From: Nocardioides daejeonensis
GTDB lineage: Bacteria > Actinomycetota > Actinomycetes > Propionibacteriales > Nocardioidaceae
Direction: 5' to 3'
Assembly (NCBI RefSeq): GCF_003194585.1
Contig: NZ_QHKZ01000007.1
Location: 1-64,000 of the forward strand
DNA length: 64,000 nt
A program made the position numbers and the translations under genes. The stretch's first letter is position 1. The number at the start of each line of letters is the position of its first letter. The notes under the pieces were generated by a model, which worked only from the letters and a program-made list of their open reading frames with translations, had not been told where the DNA came from and ran no database searches. Below are positions 1 to 7,305 of the stretch, one piece after another.

Positions 1-2
1 AG

Positions 3-458
3 CTGGCGAAGGCCAAGGAGATGGGTGCGACGCACACGGTGGACTCCTCGCAGGTCGACCCGGTCGAGGAGATCAAGCGGATCTGTGCGGAGACCTACAA
101 GGGTGCCGAGGGTGCCGATGTAGTGGTCGAGGCGGTCGGCCGGCCCGAGACCTGGAAGCAGGCTTTCTACGCGCGTGATCTGGCCGGCACCGTGGTGCTG
201 GTCGGCGTCCCGACTCCGGAGATGAAGGTGCCGGACCTGCCGCTGATTGACGTCTTTGGTCGCGGTGGTGCGTTGAAGTCGAGCTGGTACGGCGACTGCC
301 TGCCGTCGCGGGACTTCCCGATGTTGGTGGACCTCTATCAGCAGGGCCGACTCGACCTGGACGCCTTCGTCTCCGAGGAGATCGGCATCGGCGACGTCGA
401 GGCCGCGTTCGAGAAGATGCACCACGGCGACGTCCTCCGCTCGGTCGTGGTGCTCTGA
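3..458 (+). CDS. Zinc-dependent alcohol dehydrogenase, C-terminal part (S-(hydroxymethyl)mycothiol dehydrogenase-like); 5' end outside window
   Basis: The reading frame is open from the left edge (codon at 3-5) to TGA at 456-458, so only the last ~151 residues are visible. The segment holds the end of the Rossmann domain (hydrophobic ADVVVEAVG strand, later [10 protein letters not shown]) and a class III ADH-type C-terminus with a [15 protein letters not shown] stretch and a final [13 protein letters not shown]. That C-terminus resembles mycothiol-dependent formaldehyde dehydrogenases of actinobacteria. The catalytic zinc ligands would lie upstream and cannot be checked. Its stop overlaps the permease start (TGATG), so it is the visible head of the catabolic operon. 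The left breakpoint of the 11.465 kb duplication falls inside it, at 127/128. The exact substrate is uncertain; another aldehyde or alcohol is possible. Confidence 0.8.
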   Translation: MAKAKEMGATHTVDSSQVDPVEEIKRICAETYKGAEGADVVVEAVGRPETWKQAFYARDLAGTVVLVGVPTPEMKVPDLPLIDVFGRGGALKSSWYGDCLPSRDFPMLVDLYQQGRLDLDAFVSEEIGIGDVEAAFEKMHHGDVLRSVVVL

Positions 459-1840
459 TGAAGCACCTGGCCGAGGGACGGCGCGAGAGCCAGGCAGCCG
501 CCACACCCGTGCTCACCATCGGATTCGACGACACGCTGCCGGCGCCACGCACCCTGCTCTTCGGCGGCCAGCACCTCCTCGCCTTGACCGGGATCTGGCT
601 CTTCCCCGGCATCATCGGTACCGCTCTCGGCCTCAGCCACGCAGAGGTCGGCCTGATCACGCAGGGCTGCTTCCTGATGACGGGCGTCGTGACGATCCTC
701 CAGTCCAGTCGTCTGCTGCGGCTGCCGATCGTGCAAGGACCGACAGCCGCGTTCATGGTGGCCCTGATCGCCTCCGGCGCGACCCACGGACTCGGCACAG
801 CCTTCGGCTCGTTGATGGTCGCAGGTGCGGTCTTCGCGGCCCTCAGTCTTCCCTTGAAGCATTGGGGCCTCTTCGGGCACGTCGCCCGGGTCGCCTCGCA
901 TCCGATCGTCTTCGGCACGCTGTTCGTCATCATCGGCGCCCAACTGGCGACGGTCGGGCTGAGTGGCTGGTTCGGACAGCCCGACCAACACGGCTTCGGC
1001 CTGCCGCTCTTCCTGGTAGCCGCCTTCACCGTCGTCGCCGTGATCGCCTGCACCCTCTTCGGCGGCACTTCGGTGATCCGCAGGGCAGCGGTCTTCTGGG
1101 GGATCCTCGCCGGCACCGTGGTAGCGGCGAGCACGGGCCTGTGGGATGGGCCATCGGTCGGCGACGTCGCGATCGTCGCGCTGCCGACCTGGCTGCCCTT
1201 CGGCTTCGGCGTCGACGGCGGAGTCGTGCTGCTGATGATGCTGGCCTTTCTCCAGGCCGGCACCGAGTCCGCAGGGATGTACCAGATGGTCGGCGGCTGG
1301 GGCGGTCAGCGGCCCGACGTGGCCCGCACGAACCGCGGGCTGTTCACCGAATTCCTCGGATCCGTCCTCGGGGCGGCGTTCGGGGGCATCGGCACCACGT
1401 CCTACCCGGAGAACGCGGGCATCGTGCGCGTGACCGGGGTCGGCAGTCGCTTCGTCACCCTGACCGCCGGCGTGCTCTCCCTCGTCCTCGCCTTCGTGCC
1501 GGCGGTCGGGCTCTTCGTCGCGAGCCTGCCGGGCGCCGTCCTCGCCGGGGCATCGACGGTGCTCTTCGGCATCATCGCGGTCTCGGGCATCCAGCTCCTC
1601 GGCGAGGTCGAGTGGGACGAGCTCAACATGATGGTGGCCGCGCCGTCCTTCATCATCGCGCTCGGGACGCTCTTCCTGCCGGTCGAGGTCACCGCGGCCC
1701 TACCCGCGTCGGCAGCGAGCATGCTCACCAATCCGATGATGGTCGGAGTGGTCCTCCTCTTGCTCCTCCACGTCGTGGTGAATCTGCTGATCCGGCCGCG
1801 CCTCACGCGCCCCTCAACGCCTACTTTTCATTTGAACTGA
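458..1840 (+). CDS. NCS2-family nucleobase (xanthine/uracil/urate-type) permease, copy 1
   Basis: This is a 460-residue polytopic inner-membrane protein with about 12-14 hydrophobic segments, normal for the nucleobase:cation symporter-2 family. The family signature is visible near residues 313-330 (YPENAGIVRVTGVGSR), corresponding to the NTG-type motif that lines the substrate site, and an AGTES segment precedes it at about 270-275. It probably imports a purine- or pyrimidine-like ring by proton or sodium symport. The ATG overlaps the dehydrogenase stop by one base, so the two are co-transcribed. Presence of this carrier beside a molybdenum hydroxylase and amidohydrolases is the main hint that the operon degrades an N-heterocycle. 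The specific substrate cannot be read from sequence. Confidence 0.9.
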   Translation: MKHLAEGRRESQAAATPVLTIGFDDTLPAPRTLLFGGQHLLALTGIWLFPGIIGTALGLSHAEVGLITQGCFLMTGVVTILQSSRLLRLPIVQGPTAAFMVALIASGATHGLGTAFGSLMVAGAVFAALSLPLKHWGLFGHVARVASHPIVFGTLFVIIGAQLATVGLSGWFGQPDQHGFGLPLFLVAAFTVVAVIACTLFGGTSVIRRAAVFWGILAGTVVAASTGLWDGPSVGDVAIVALPTWLPFGFGVDGGVVLLMMLAFLQAGTESAGMYQMVGGWGGQRPDVARTNRGLFTEFLGSVLGAAFGGIGTTSYPENAGIVRVTGVGSRFVTLTAGVLSLVLAFVPAVGLFVASLPGAVLAGASTVLFGIIAVSGIQLLGEVEWDELNMMVAAPSFIIALGTLFLPVEVTAALPASAASMLTNPMMVGVVLLLLLHVVVNLLIRPRLTRPSTPTFHLN

Positions 1841-1876
1841 ACTTTTGCGCCCTTTTCGGGCAGATGAACCCTTCCC

Positions 1877-1910
1877 ATTGCCCTAGAGTTTCAACTAGGC
1901 TGAATCTACT
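1877..1910 (+). promoter_or_regulatory. Possible promoter/operator before the bicupin operon, copy 1
   Basis: The 99-bp gap between permease and bicupin is AT-richer than its surroundings. It contains a weak TTGCCC (1878-1883) spaced 17 bp from TGAATC (1901-1906). Between them is the interrupted palindrome CCTAG-N8-CTAGG (1882-1886 and 1895-1899), with AGTT-TC-AACT nested at its centre. The arrangement suggests a regulated internal promoter. It recurs at +11,465. The elements are weak and unproven. Confidence 0.35.
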
Positions 1911-1939
1911 TCAAGTGTTGTGCACGGAATGGAGAACTG

Positions 1940-2740
1940 ATGGTCAACGGACACCCCGACGGCCTGCGCGTCGTCACCGAAGCCGACTGGGGCCCGGAGC
2001 TCCCCGTCATCTCCGGCACCGGAAGCTGCCGCGAGGTGGTGGGCCCACAGCTCGGTTGCGCGCTCCGCAGCCTCTACCACTTCACGCTCGGTCAGATGAG
2101 CCGCACCAACCCGTTCCGGCACCTCGACGAGGCCGTCTACTACGTGATCGACGGCACCGTGGAGGTGCTCTCCGGTGACGGCCCGGCCACCACTGTGGTC
2201 GAAGGCGGAATGTTCCACGTGCGTCCGCGCACGACGTACTCGTTCGCCACCGTCGCCGGTGCGACCGTGCTGGGCGGGCCGGCGCCGGTCGATGCGTCCT
2301 TCGGCACCAAGAACGGCCAGGAGGACCCCCAGGGCGGGATCTCCTACTACCACCGCGATGTGCCCGGCCTGATGGTGCCGTTCATCTCCGCAGACGCCCG
2401 GCTCGTGGTCTGGTACGGCGCCGGAGCGGTCAGCGCGAACATGAACTACGTCGTCCTGGAGCCCGGCGAGCGCAACAAGGAGCATCTGCACGCCTACTCG
2501 GAGGACACCATCTTCATCCTGGCCGGGCACGGCACCGCGGAGGACCACACGCACGGCACGCGCGTACCTTTCGGCCCCGGTGACGTGGTCACCATCCCTC
2601 CGGGGGTCGTCCACGCTGTGGCGGCGGACCTGGGCGAGCAGGTGATCTCGGTCGGCGGTCCCTGCCCAGCTGACCTGGACATGCTGCGTGCCGTCGGCGT
2701 CGATGTCGAGGCCCTCGCCGCGGAGCCGACCCGGGCATGA
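1940..2740 (+). CDS. Bicupin protein (ureidoglycine aminohydrolase-like fold), copy 1
   Basis: The protein has 266 residues and two beta-barrel cupin domains. The N-terminal one covers about residues 45-110. The C-terminal one (about 150-240) has a clear metal-site pattern: EHLHAYSED gives His-x-His plus an acidic residue, and the later PPGVVH supplies the last histidine. Two-domain cupins of this size include (S)-ureidoglycine aminohydrolase of purine catabolism and various dioxygenase-like or isomerase proteins; which applies here is not decidable. The start ATG follows GGAG at 1931-1934. Its stop overlaps the nitrilase-family gene (ATGA at 2737), so both are translated as a unit. A hydrolytic or deaminating step on a ring-opened ureido compound is inference from the neighbours. 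Confidence 0.75.
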   Translation: MVNGHPDGLRVVTEADWGPELPVISGTGSCREVVGPQLGCALRSLYHFTLGQMSRTNPFRHLDEAVYYVIDGTVEVLSGDGPATTVVEGGMFHVRPRTTYSFATVAGATVLGGPAPVDASFGTKNGQEDPQGGISYYHRDVPGLMVPFISADARLVVWYGAGAVSANMNYVVLEPGERNKEHLHAYSEDTIFILAGHGTAEDHTHGTRVPFGPGDVVTIPPGVVHAVAADLGEQVISVGGPCPADLDMLRAVGVDVEALAAEPTRA

Positions 2741-3582
2741 CCGTGATCGCGCTCGAGCAGACCGCACCGCAGATCGGGGAGGTCGAGGAGAACACCGCCG
2801 AGATCGCCGCCCGCGCGACTCGAGCGCTCCAAGACGGTGCCGACATCGTCGTCCTCCCCGAGCTCGCCTCCTCCGGCTACGTCGTCGATCCGGCCACCGT
2901 CGACCGCTGCGCCCAACCACTCGACGGCCCCCTGGTGGCGACGCTGACGGGGATCACCCGGAGGCTGGGTGGTCTGATCACTGTCGGCTTTCCCGAGCGC
3001 GACGGCGTCGAGATCTTCAACACCGTCGCCGTCGTCGGCCCGGACGGGCCGGTGCTGCGCTACCGCAAGCTGCACCTCTTCGACGCCGAGCAGTTGGCCT
3101 ACACGCCCGGTGACGACCTGCCGGTGGTCGCGACCGACTACGGCAAGCTGGGTGTCTGCGTCTGCTACGACCTCCGCTTCGTGGAGGTGCTCCGCAGCCT
3201 CAGCCTCCGCGGCGCCGAGATCGTCCTGGCGCCAGCAGCGTGGGTCGGCGGTTTCGACAACCGCGTGCCGGAGAACGGCCTGGTGCAGCAGGCGCAGGCC
3301 GTCGTCGTCCAGGCGAACCTCGACCAGGTGGCCGTCGTCGGCGTCTCGCAGGCGCCCGGCCCCGGCCAGGACGGCGTGGTGCCACTCGGCGGATCCCTCG
3401 CGGTCGACGCGCGGGGCCAGCTCGTCGCCGGCCCGCTCTCCCGGCGCGGGCCCGACTCCGCGGTCGCGACCATCGACCCGGTCGAGGTGCGCGCGGCTCG
3501 GCGACGCGGGCCGCGGATCAACCCCCGGGAGGATCGGCGTACCGACCTCTATCGCGTGCAGTACCTCGAGGAGCTCCTATGA
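2737..3582 (+). CDS. Nitrilase-superfamily carbon-nitrogen hydrolase, copy 1
   Basis: The protein has 281 residues, typical of the amidase branch of the superfamily. The catalytic triad is visible: Glu42 in VVLPELASSGY, Lys111 in RYRKLHLF and Cys143 in GVCVCYDLRF, with RF following the nucleophile as in omega-amidases and N-carbamoyl hydrolases. It should hydrolyse a C-N bond of an amide or ureide in the cytosol, releasing ammonia or a carbamate. Start and stop both overlap neighbours (ATGA with the bicupin, ATGA with the FAD subunit), so it belongs to the same translationally coupled operon. A true nitrile substrate is less likely given the RF-type active-site loop. Confidence 0.85.
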   Translation: MTVIALEQTAPQIGEVEENTAEIAARATRALQDGADIVVLPELASSGYVVDPATVDRCAQPLDGPLVATLTGITRRLGGLITVGFPERDGVEIFNTVAVVGPDGPVLRYRKLHLFDAEQLAYTPGDDLPVVATDYGKLGVCVCYDLRFVEVLRSLSLRGAEIVLAPAAWVGGFDNRVPENGLVQQAQAVVVQANLDQVAVVGVSQAPGPGQDGVVPLGGSLAVDARGQLVAGPLSRRGPDSAVATIDPVEVRAARRRGPRINPREDRRTDLYRVQYLEELL

Positions 3583-4454
3583 AGCCCAGTAGTTTCGAAT
3601 ACGTTCGGCCCGAGTCGCTTGCCGAGACACTCGATCTCCTCCACCAAGATCCTGAGGAGTCCAAGGTGCTGGCCGGCGGCCAGAGCCTGGTGCCGATGAT
3701 GAACTTCCGGCTGGCCCGGCCATCGCGGCTCATCGACATCAATCGTGTCCCCGGCCTGGCTGGCACGCGTGTCGAGGGAGACCGGCTGGTGATCGGTACT
3801 CGCACGCGCCACCTCGCGGTGCAGAACATGTCCGGCGCCGATCCCCTCGCCCGGCTGCTGCGCAGCGCCGCCGCCCACGTCGGCCACCTGCCGATCCGGA
3901 CCCGGGGCACCTTCGGCGGGAGCCTGGCGCACAGCGACGCAGCCTCCGAGTGGTGCCTGATCGCCCGGCTCCTGGACGCGACGATGGTCGTCGAGAGCCG
4001 CGCCCGCGGGCGTCGGGAGATCCCGGCTGCCGACTTCTTCCTCTCCATCTTCACGACCGCCATGGAACCCGACGAGCTCCTCGTCGAGGTCTCCCTGCCC
4101 AGGCTCGGAGACGAGCACCGGACCGGCTTCGCGGAGTTCGCTCGCCGCGCCGGCGACTTCGCCATCGTCGCGGTCACCACCGACCTCGCCGTGGAGAAGG
4201 GCGTGGTCACGCACGCGCGGGTGTGCATCGGCGGCGTCGCGGACACCCCGTTCCGCAGCGGCGCGGCCGAGGCCACCCTCGTCGGGCAGCGCCTCGACGA
4301 CGACATCGCAACCTCGCCCCTCGCCCGCGCGGCGGCCGAGGCCGCGGCCAGCGAGGTCGACCCGCCGAGCGATGCACACGGCGATGCCCCGTACCGCCGC
4401 GACCTGGTGCGCGCCATGCTCACCTCCTCGCTGGCCCAAGGGGTCGCCCGATGA
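3579..4454 (+). CDS. Molybdenum hydroxylase FAD-binding subunit (CoxM/CutM type), copy 1
   Basis: This is the 291-residue medium subunit of a xanthine-dehydrogenase-family enzyme; it carries FAD and passes electrons from the iron-sulfur subunit to the acceptor. The FAD-binding signature AGGQSLVPMM lies at residues 32-41, and TRGTFGGSLAHSD near 107 is the second (TIGGS-like) flavin motif. A CO-dehydrogenase-flavoprotein C-terminal domain follows. The start is taken at 3579 because it overlaps the nitrilase stop (ATGA) and gives the normal N-terminus MKPSSFEY; the frame is open further upstream. The stop overlaps the large-subunit start at 4451. Confidence 0.92.
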   Translation: MKPSSFEYVRPESLAETLDLLHQDPEESKVLAGGQSLVPMMNFRLARPSRLIDINRVPGLAGTRVEGDRLVIGTRTRHLAVQNMSGADPLARLLRSAAAHVGHLPIRTRGTFGGSLAHSDAASEWCLIARLLDATMVVESRARGRREIPAADFFLSIFTTAMEPDELLVEVSLPRLGDEHRTGFAEFARRAGDFAIVAVTTDLAVEKGVVTHARVCIGGVADTPFRSGAAEATLVGQRLDDDIATSPLARAAAEAAASEVDPPSDAHGDAPYRRDLVRAMLTSSLAQGVAR

Positions 4455-6832
4455 CCGACCAGGCCGAGCCGACCACGTGGGTGGGGCGCTCCCTGCCCCG
4501 CTTCGAGGATCCGGCGATCCTGCGCGGCTGGGGCACCTACGTCGCCGACATCGCCGCGCACGATCACGGCTGTCTCTATGCGGTCTTCGTCCGCAGCCCA
4601 CTCGCCTCCGGCGTTCTTCGTGAGGTCTCCGCACCCGCCCACGTGCGGATGATCACCGCGGCCGACCTCGCCGAGGTGCACCCCATCGCTCCGGCGCTGA
4701 CCCGCCCCGACTACGTCACCGTCGAGACACCGATCCTGGCCCACGACGTCGTCCGCTTCGTCGGCGAGCCCGTCGCACTGGTGCTGGGCGACACTCCGGC
4801 GGAGGCTGAGGACGCCGCCGAGCTGGTGAGCGTGGAGATCGACCCGCTGCCTCCGGTGCTGGACGCGAGCGCCGCCGTACTCCCGGACTCTCCCCTGGTG
4901 CATCCGGCCGACTTCCCCGGCGACCCCAACACCGTCGTCGACGGTCGGATCACCACCGGCGGCTACGACGAGGTGTCCCGCGGGGCCGCCCACACGGTCG
5001 AGATCGAGGTGTCCTGCTCCAGACAGAGCGCGATGCCGATGGAGGCCCGCGCCTCGCATGCCGCCTACGACCGCGGCAGCGGGCGGGTCACCTTGAGCAC
5101 CACCACCCAGATGCCGCACGTCGTGCGCACCGGCATCGCCGACTGCCTGGGCATCCCCGAAGACGACCTGCGCGTCATCGCCCCCGACGTGGGAGGCGGC
5201 TTCGGAGCCAAGATGGCACTCGCACGCGAAGACGTCGCCCTGGTCCACACGGCCCGCCGGCTCCGGCGCAACCTCGCCTGGGTCGAGACTCGCGAGGAGA
5301 ACTTCCTGGCCTCGTGGCACAGTCGCGAGCAGCGCTACCGGGTGACCGGGAGCTTCACCGAGGCCGGGGAGCTCGTCGCCCTCGGCGCCGACATCGTAGC
5401 GGACGTGGGCGCCTACTCCTGCTATCCGGTGACCTACGGCGTCGAGCCGCTGATGGCGATGGCCGAGCTGCCGGGGCCCTACCGGGTGGCCGAGTACGCC
5501 GTGCGAGCACGCGCGGTGTTGAGCAACAAGTGCCCGATCGCGCCCTACCGCGGCGTCTCGCGACCCGTGCAGACCCTGGCGATGGAGCGACTGATGGACG
5601 TCGCCGCCCTCCAGCTCGGCATCGATCGGCTGGAGCTGCGGGAGCTCAACCTCGTGCGCGACTACCCGCACCGGGGCCCCAGCGGGCTGATCATCGACGA
5701 GTCCAGTCACCTGGAGGCCTTGGCCCGGGCGGCCGAGCTGATGGACGTCGAGGAGTTCCGCGAGCGACAGCGGGCGGCCCTGGCCCAGGGACGCTACCTC
5801 GGGCAGGGATTCTCCTGCTTCGCCGAGCGCACCGGCTACGGCACCCCCGCGTTCGCCGCCCGGTCCATGGTCATCACCCCCGGCTACGAACAGGTCCAGC
5901 TGGCCTTCGATCCCTCCGGCGGCCTGGTGCTGCGCATCGGCGCGTCCCCGCATGGCCAGGGCCTACGGACGAGCCTCGCCCAAGTGGTTGCCGACGAGCT
6001 CGGCGTCGACCCCGGCGTGGTCCGCGTGGTGCACTCCGACACCGACCAGACGCCGTACGGCTGGGGCAGCTTCGGCAGCCGCGCGATGGTGATCGCGGGC
6101 GGTGCGACACGACGTGCTGGGGCCGACCTGCGTGACAAGGTCACCAGGATCGCCGCCGACATGATGGAGTGCGACCCGGCCGACGTCGAGCTCGCTGAGG
6201 GGCGGGCGACGGTGCGCGGCACCGATCGCTCGGTCTCGATCCCCGACATCACCCGGCGTGCCTTCCACAGCTCGCATCTCCTGGCGGAGGACGACGTGCC
6301 GGGCCTGGACACCACCGCCTTCTACAACCCCGGCGGCACCTTCTCCAACGCGGTGCACGCCGCCGAGGTGGAGGTCGAGGCGTCCAGCGGCCACGTACGC
6401 ATCACCCGCTTCCTGGTCGTCGAGGACGCCGGAGTCCTGGTCAATCCCCAGATCGTGGAGGGACAGGTCCGCGGCGGTATCGCGCAGGGGATCGCCAACG
6501 CCCTCTATGAGGAGCTGATCTACGACGACGCCGGCAACCTGGTGACCACCTCGCTGATGGACTTCCTGCCGCCAACCATGCAGGAGGTTCCCCAGATCGA
6601 GATCCACCACCTCCACTCCCACTCCGACCAGACGATCACCGGTGCGAAGGGTGTGGGCGAGGGCGGCACGATCGGCGCCCCCGGCGCTGTGCTGAACGCG
6701 GTCAGCGACGCCCTCTCCCCGCTCGGCGTGGGATTCACCCACATGCCGGTGACCCCTGCCATGGTCCGCACCGCTATCCGGTCGGCGACCGAGACGACCC
6801 ATTCCAGCACCACCTCAGGAGGCACCCGATGA
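4451..6832 (+). CDS. Molybdenum hydroxylase large (molybdopterin) subunit 1, copy 1
   Basis: The protein has 793 residues and the full xanthine-dehydrogenase-family large-subunit layout: an N-terminal a/b-hammerhead domain, then molybdopterin-binding domains. VGGGFGAKM is near residues 246-254, the active-site loop PYRGVSR near 363-369, GQG near 505, and the catalytic Glu in GVGEGG near 736. The loop is not the AYRCSFR sequence of form I CO dehydrogenase, so CO oxidation is unlikely; hydroxylation of an N-heterocycle or aldehyde is expected. The start overlaps the FAD-subunit stop; longer in-frame reading upstream lies in that gene. It is followed by the 2Fe-2S subunit with another ATGA overlap. 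Confidence 0.92.
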   Translation: MTDQAEPTTWVGRSLPRFEDPAILRGWGTYVADIAAHDHGCLYAVFVRSPLASGVLREVSAPAHVRMITAADLAEVHPIAPALTRPDYVTVETPILAHDVVRFVGEPVALVLGDTPAEAEDAAELVSVEIDPLPPVLDASAAVLPDSPLVHPADFPGDPNTVVDGRITTGGYDEVSRGAAHTVEIEVSCSRQSAMPMEARASHAAYDRGSGRVTLSTTTQMPHVVRTGIADCLGIPEDDLRVIAPDVGGGFGAKMALAREDVALVHTARRLRRNLAWVETREENFLASWHSREQRYRVTGSFTEAGELVALGADIVADVGAYSCYPVTYGVEPLMAMAELPGPYRVAEYAVRARAVLSNKCPIAPYRGVSRPVQTLAMERLMDVAALQLGIDRLELRELNLVRDYPHRGPSGLIIDESSHLEALARAAELMDVEEFRERQRAALAQGRYLGQGFSCFAERTGYGTPAFAARSMVITPGYEQVQLAFDPSGGLVLRIGASPHGQGLRTSLAQVVADELGVDPGVVRVVHSDTDQTPYGWGSFGSRAMVIAGGATRRAGADLRDKVTRIAADMMECDPADVELAEGRATVRGTDRSVSIPDITRRAFHSSHLLAEDDVPGLDTTAFYNPGGTFSNAVHAAEVEVEASSGHVRITRFLVVEDAGVLVNPQIVEGQVRGGIAQGIANALYEELIYDDAGNLVTTSLMDFLPPTMQEVPQIEIHHLHSHSDQTITGAKGVGEGGTIGAPGAVLNAVSDALSPLGVGFTHMPVTPAMVRTAIRSATETTHSSTTSGGTR

Positions 6833-7305
6833 ACCAGGTCCCGCTGCGGCTCTACGTCAACGGCGAGCGTCATGACGTCACCGTCGAGCCCCGCAAGACA
6901 CTGGCCGACGTGCTCCGCGAGGACTGCGGCCTGACCGGCACCCACCTGGGCTGCGAGCACGGTGTCTGCGGCGCCTGCACGATCCTCGCCGACGGGCAGC
7001 CGATCCGGGCCTGCCTGATGTTCGCGGTCCAGGCCGAGGGCATGTCGCTGCGCACCGTCGAGGGCCTGGCCCCCGACGATGAGGAGCTGCATCCGGTGCA
7101 GCGGGCGTTCTGGAAGCACCACGGCCTCCAATGCGGCTTCTGCACCCCGGGCTTCCTGATGTTGGCGGCGGGCACCCTGGAGGAGGACCCGGACCGCAGC
7201 GACGAGGAGCTCGTCGACATCCTCTCCTCCAACCTCTGTCGCTGCACCGGCTACCAGAACATCCTCACCGCCACGAAGGCGGCGGCGGCGGAGATGCGCG
7301 AATGA
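6829..7305 (+). CDS. Molybdenum hydroxylase 2Fe-2S subunit (CoxS/CutS type), copy 1
   Basis: This 158-residue electron-transfer subunit has all eight cluster cysteines. Cys42, 47, 50 and 62 in the plant-ferredoxin-like N-terminus (CEHGVCGAC) bind the distal cluster. Cys102, 105, 137 and 139 (CGFC and CRC) in the helical C-terminal domain bind the cluster near molybdopterin. Length and spacing are canonical. It sits between two different large-subunit genes, with ATGA overlaps on both sides, and is the only iron-sulfur subunit in the unit, so both large subunits presumably use it. Confidence 0.95.
   Translation: MNQVPLRLYVNGERHDVTVEPRKTLADVLREDCGLTGTHLGCEHGVCGACTILADGQPIRACLMFAVQAEGMSLRTVEGLAPDDEELHPVQRAFWKHHGLQCGFCTPGFLMLAAGTLEEDPDRSDEELVDILSSNLCRCTGYQNILTATKAAAAEMRE

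Noticed and set aside
3518..5953. 811-codon open frame on the minus strand opposite the hydroxylase genes (also 7251-9632 and their copies)
   Set aside because: Translations are rich in His, Gly, Asp and Gln with no domain logic, and they lie exactly antisense to strongly supported genes; this is a high-GC frame artefact.
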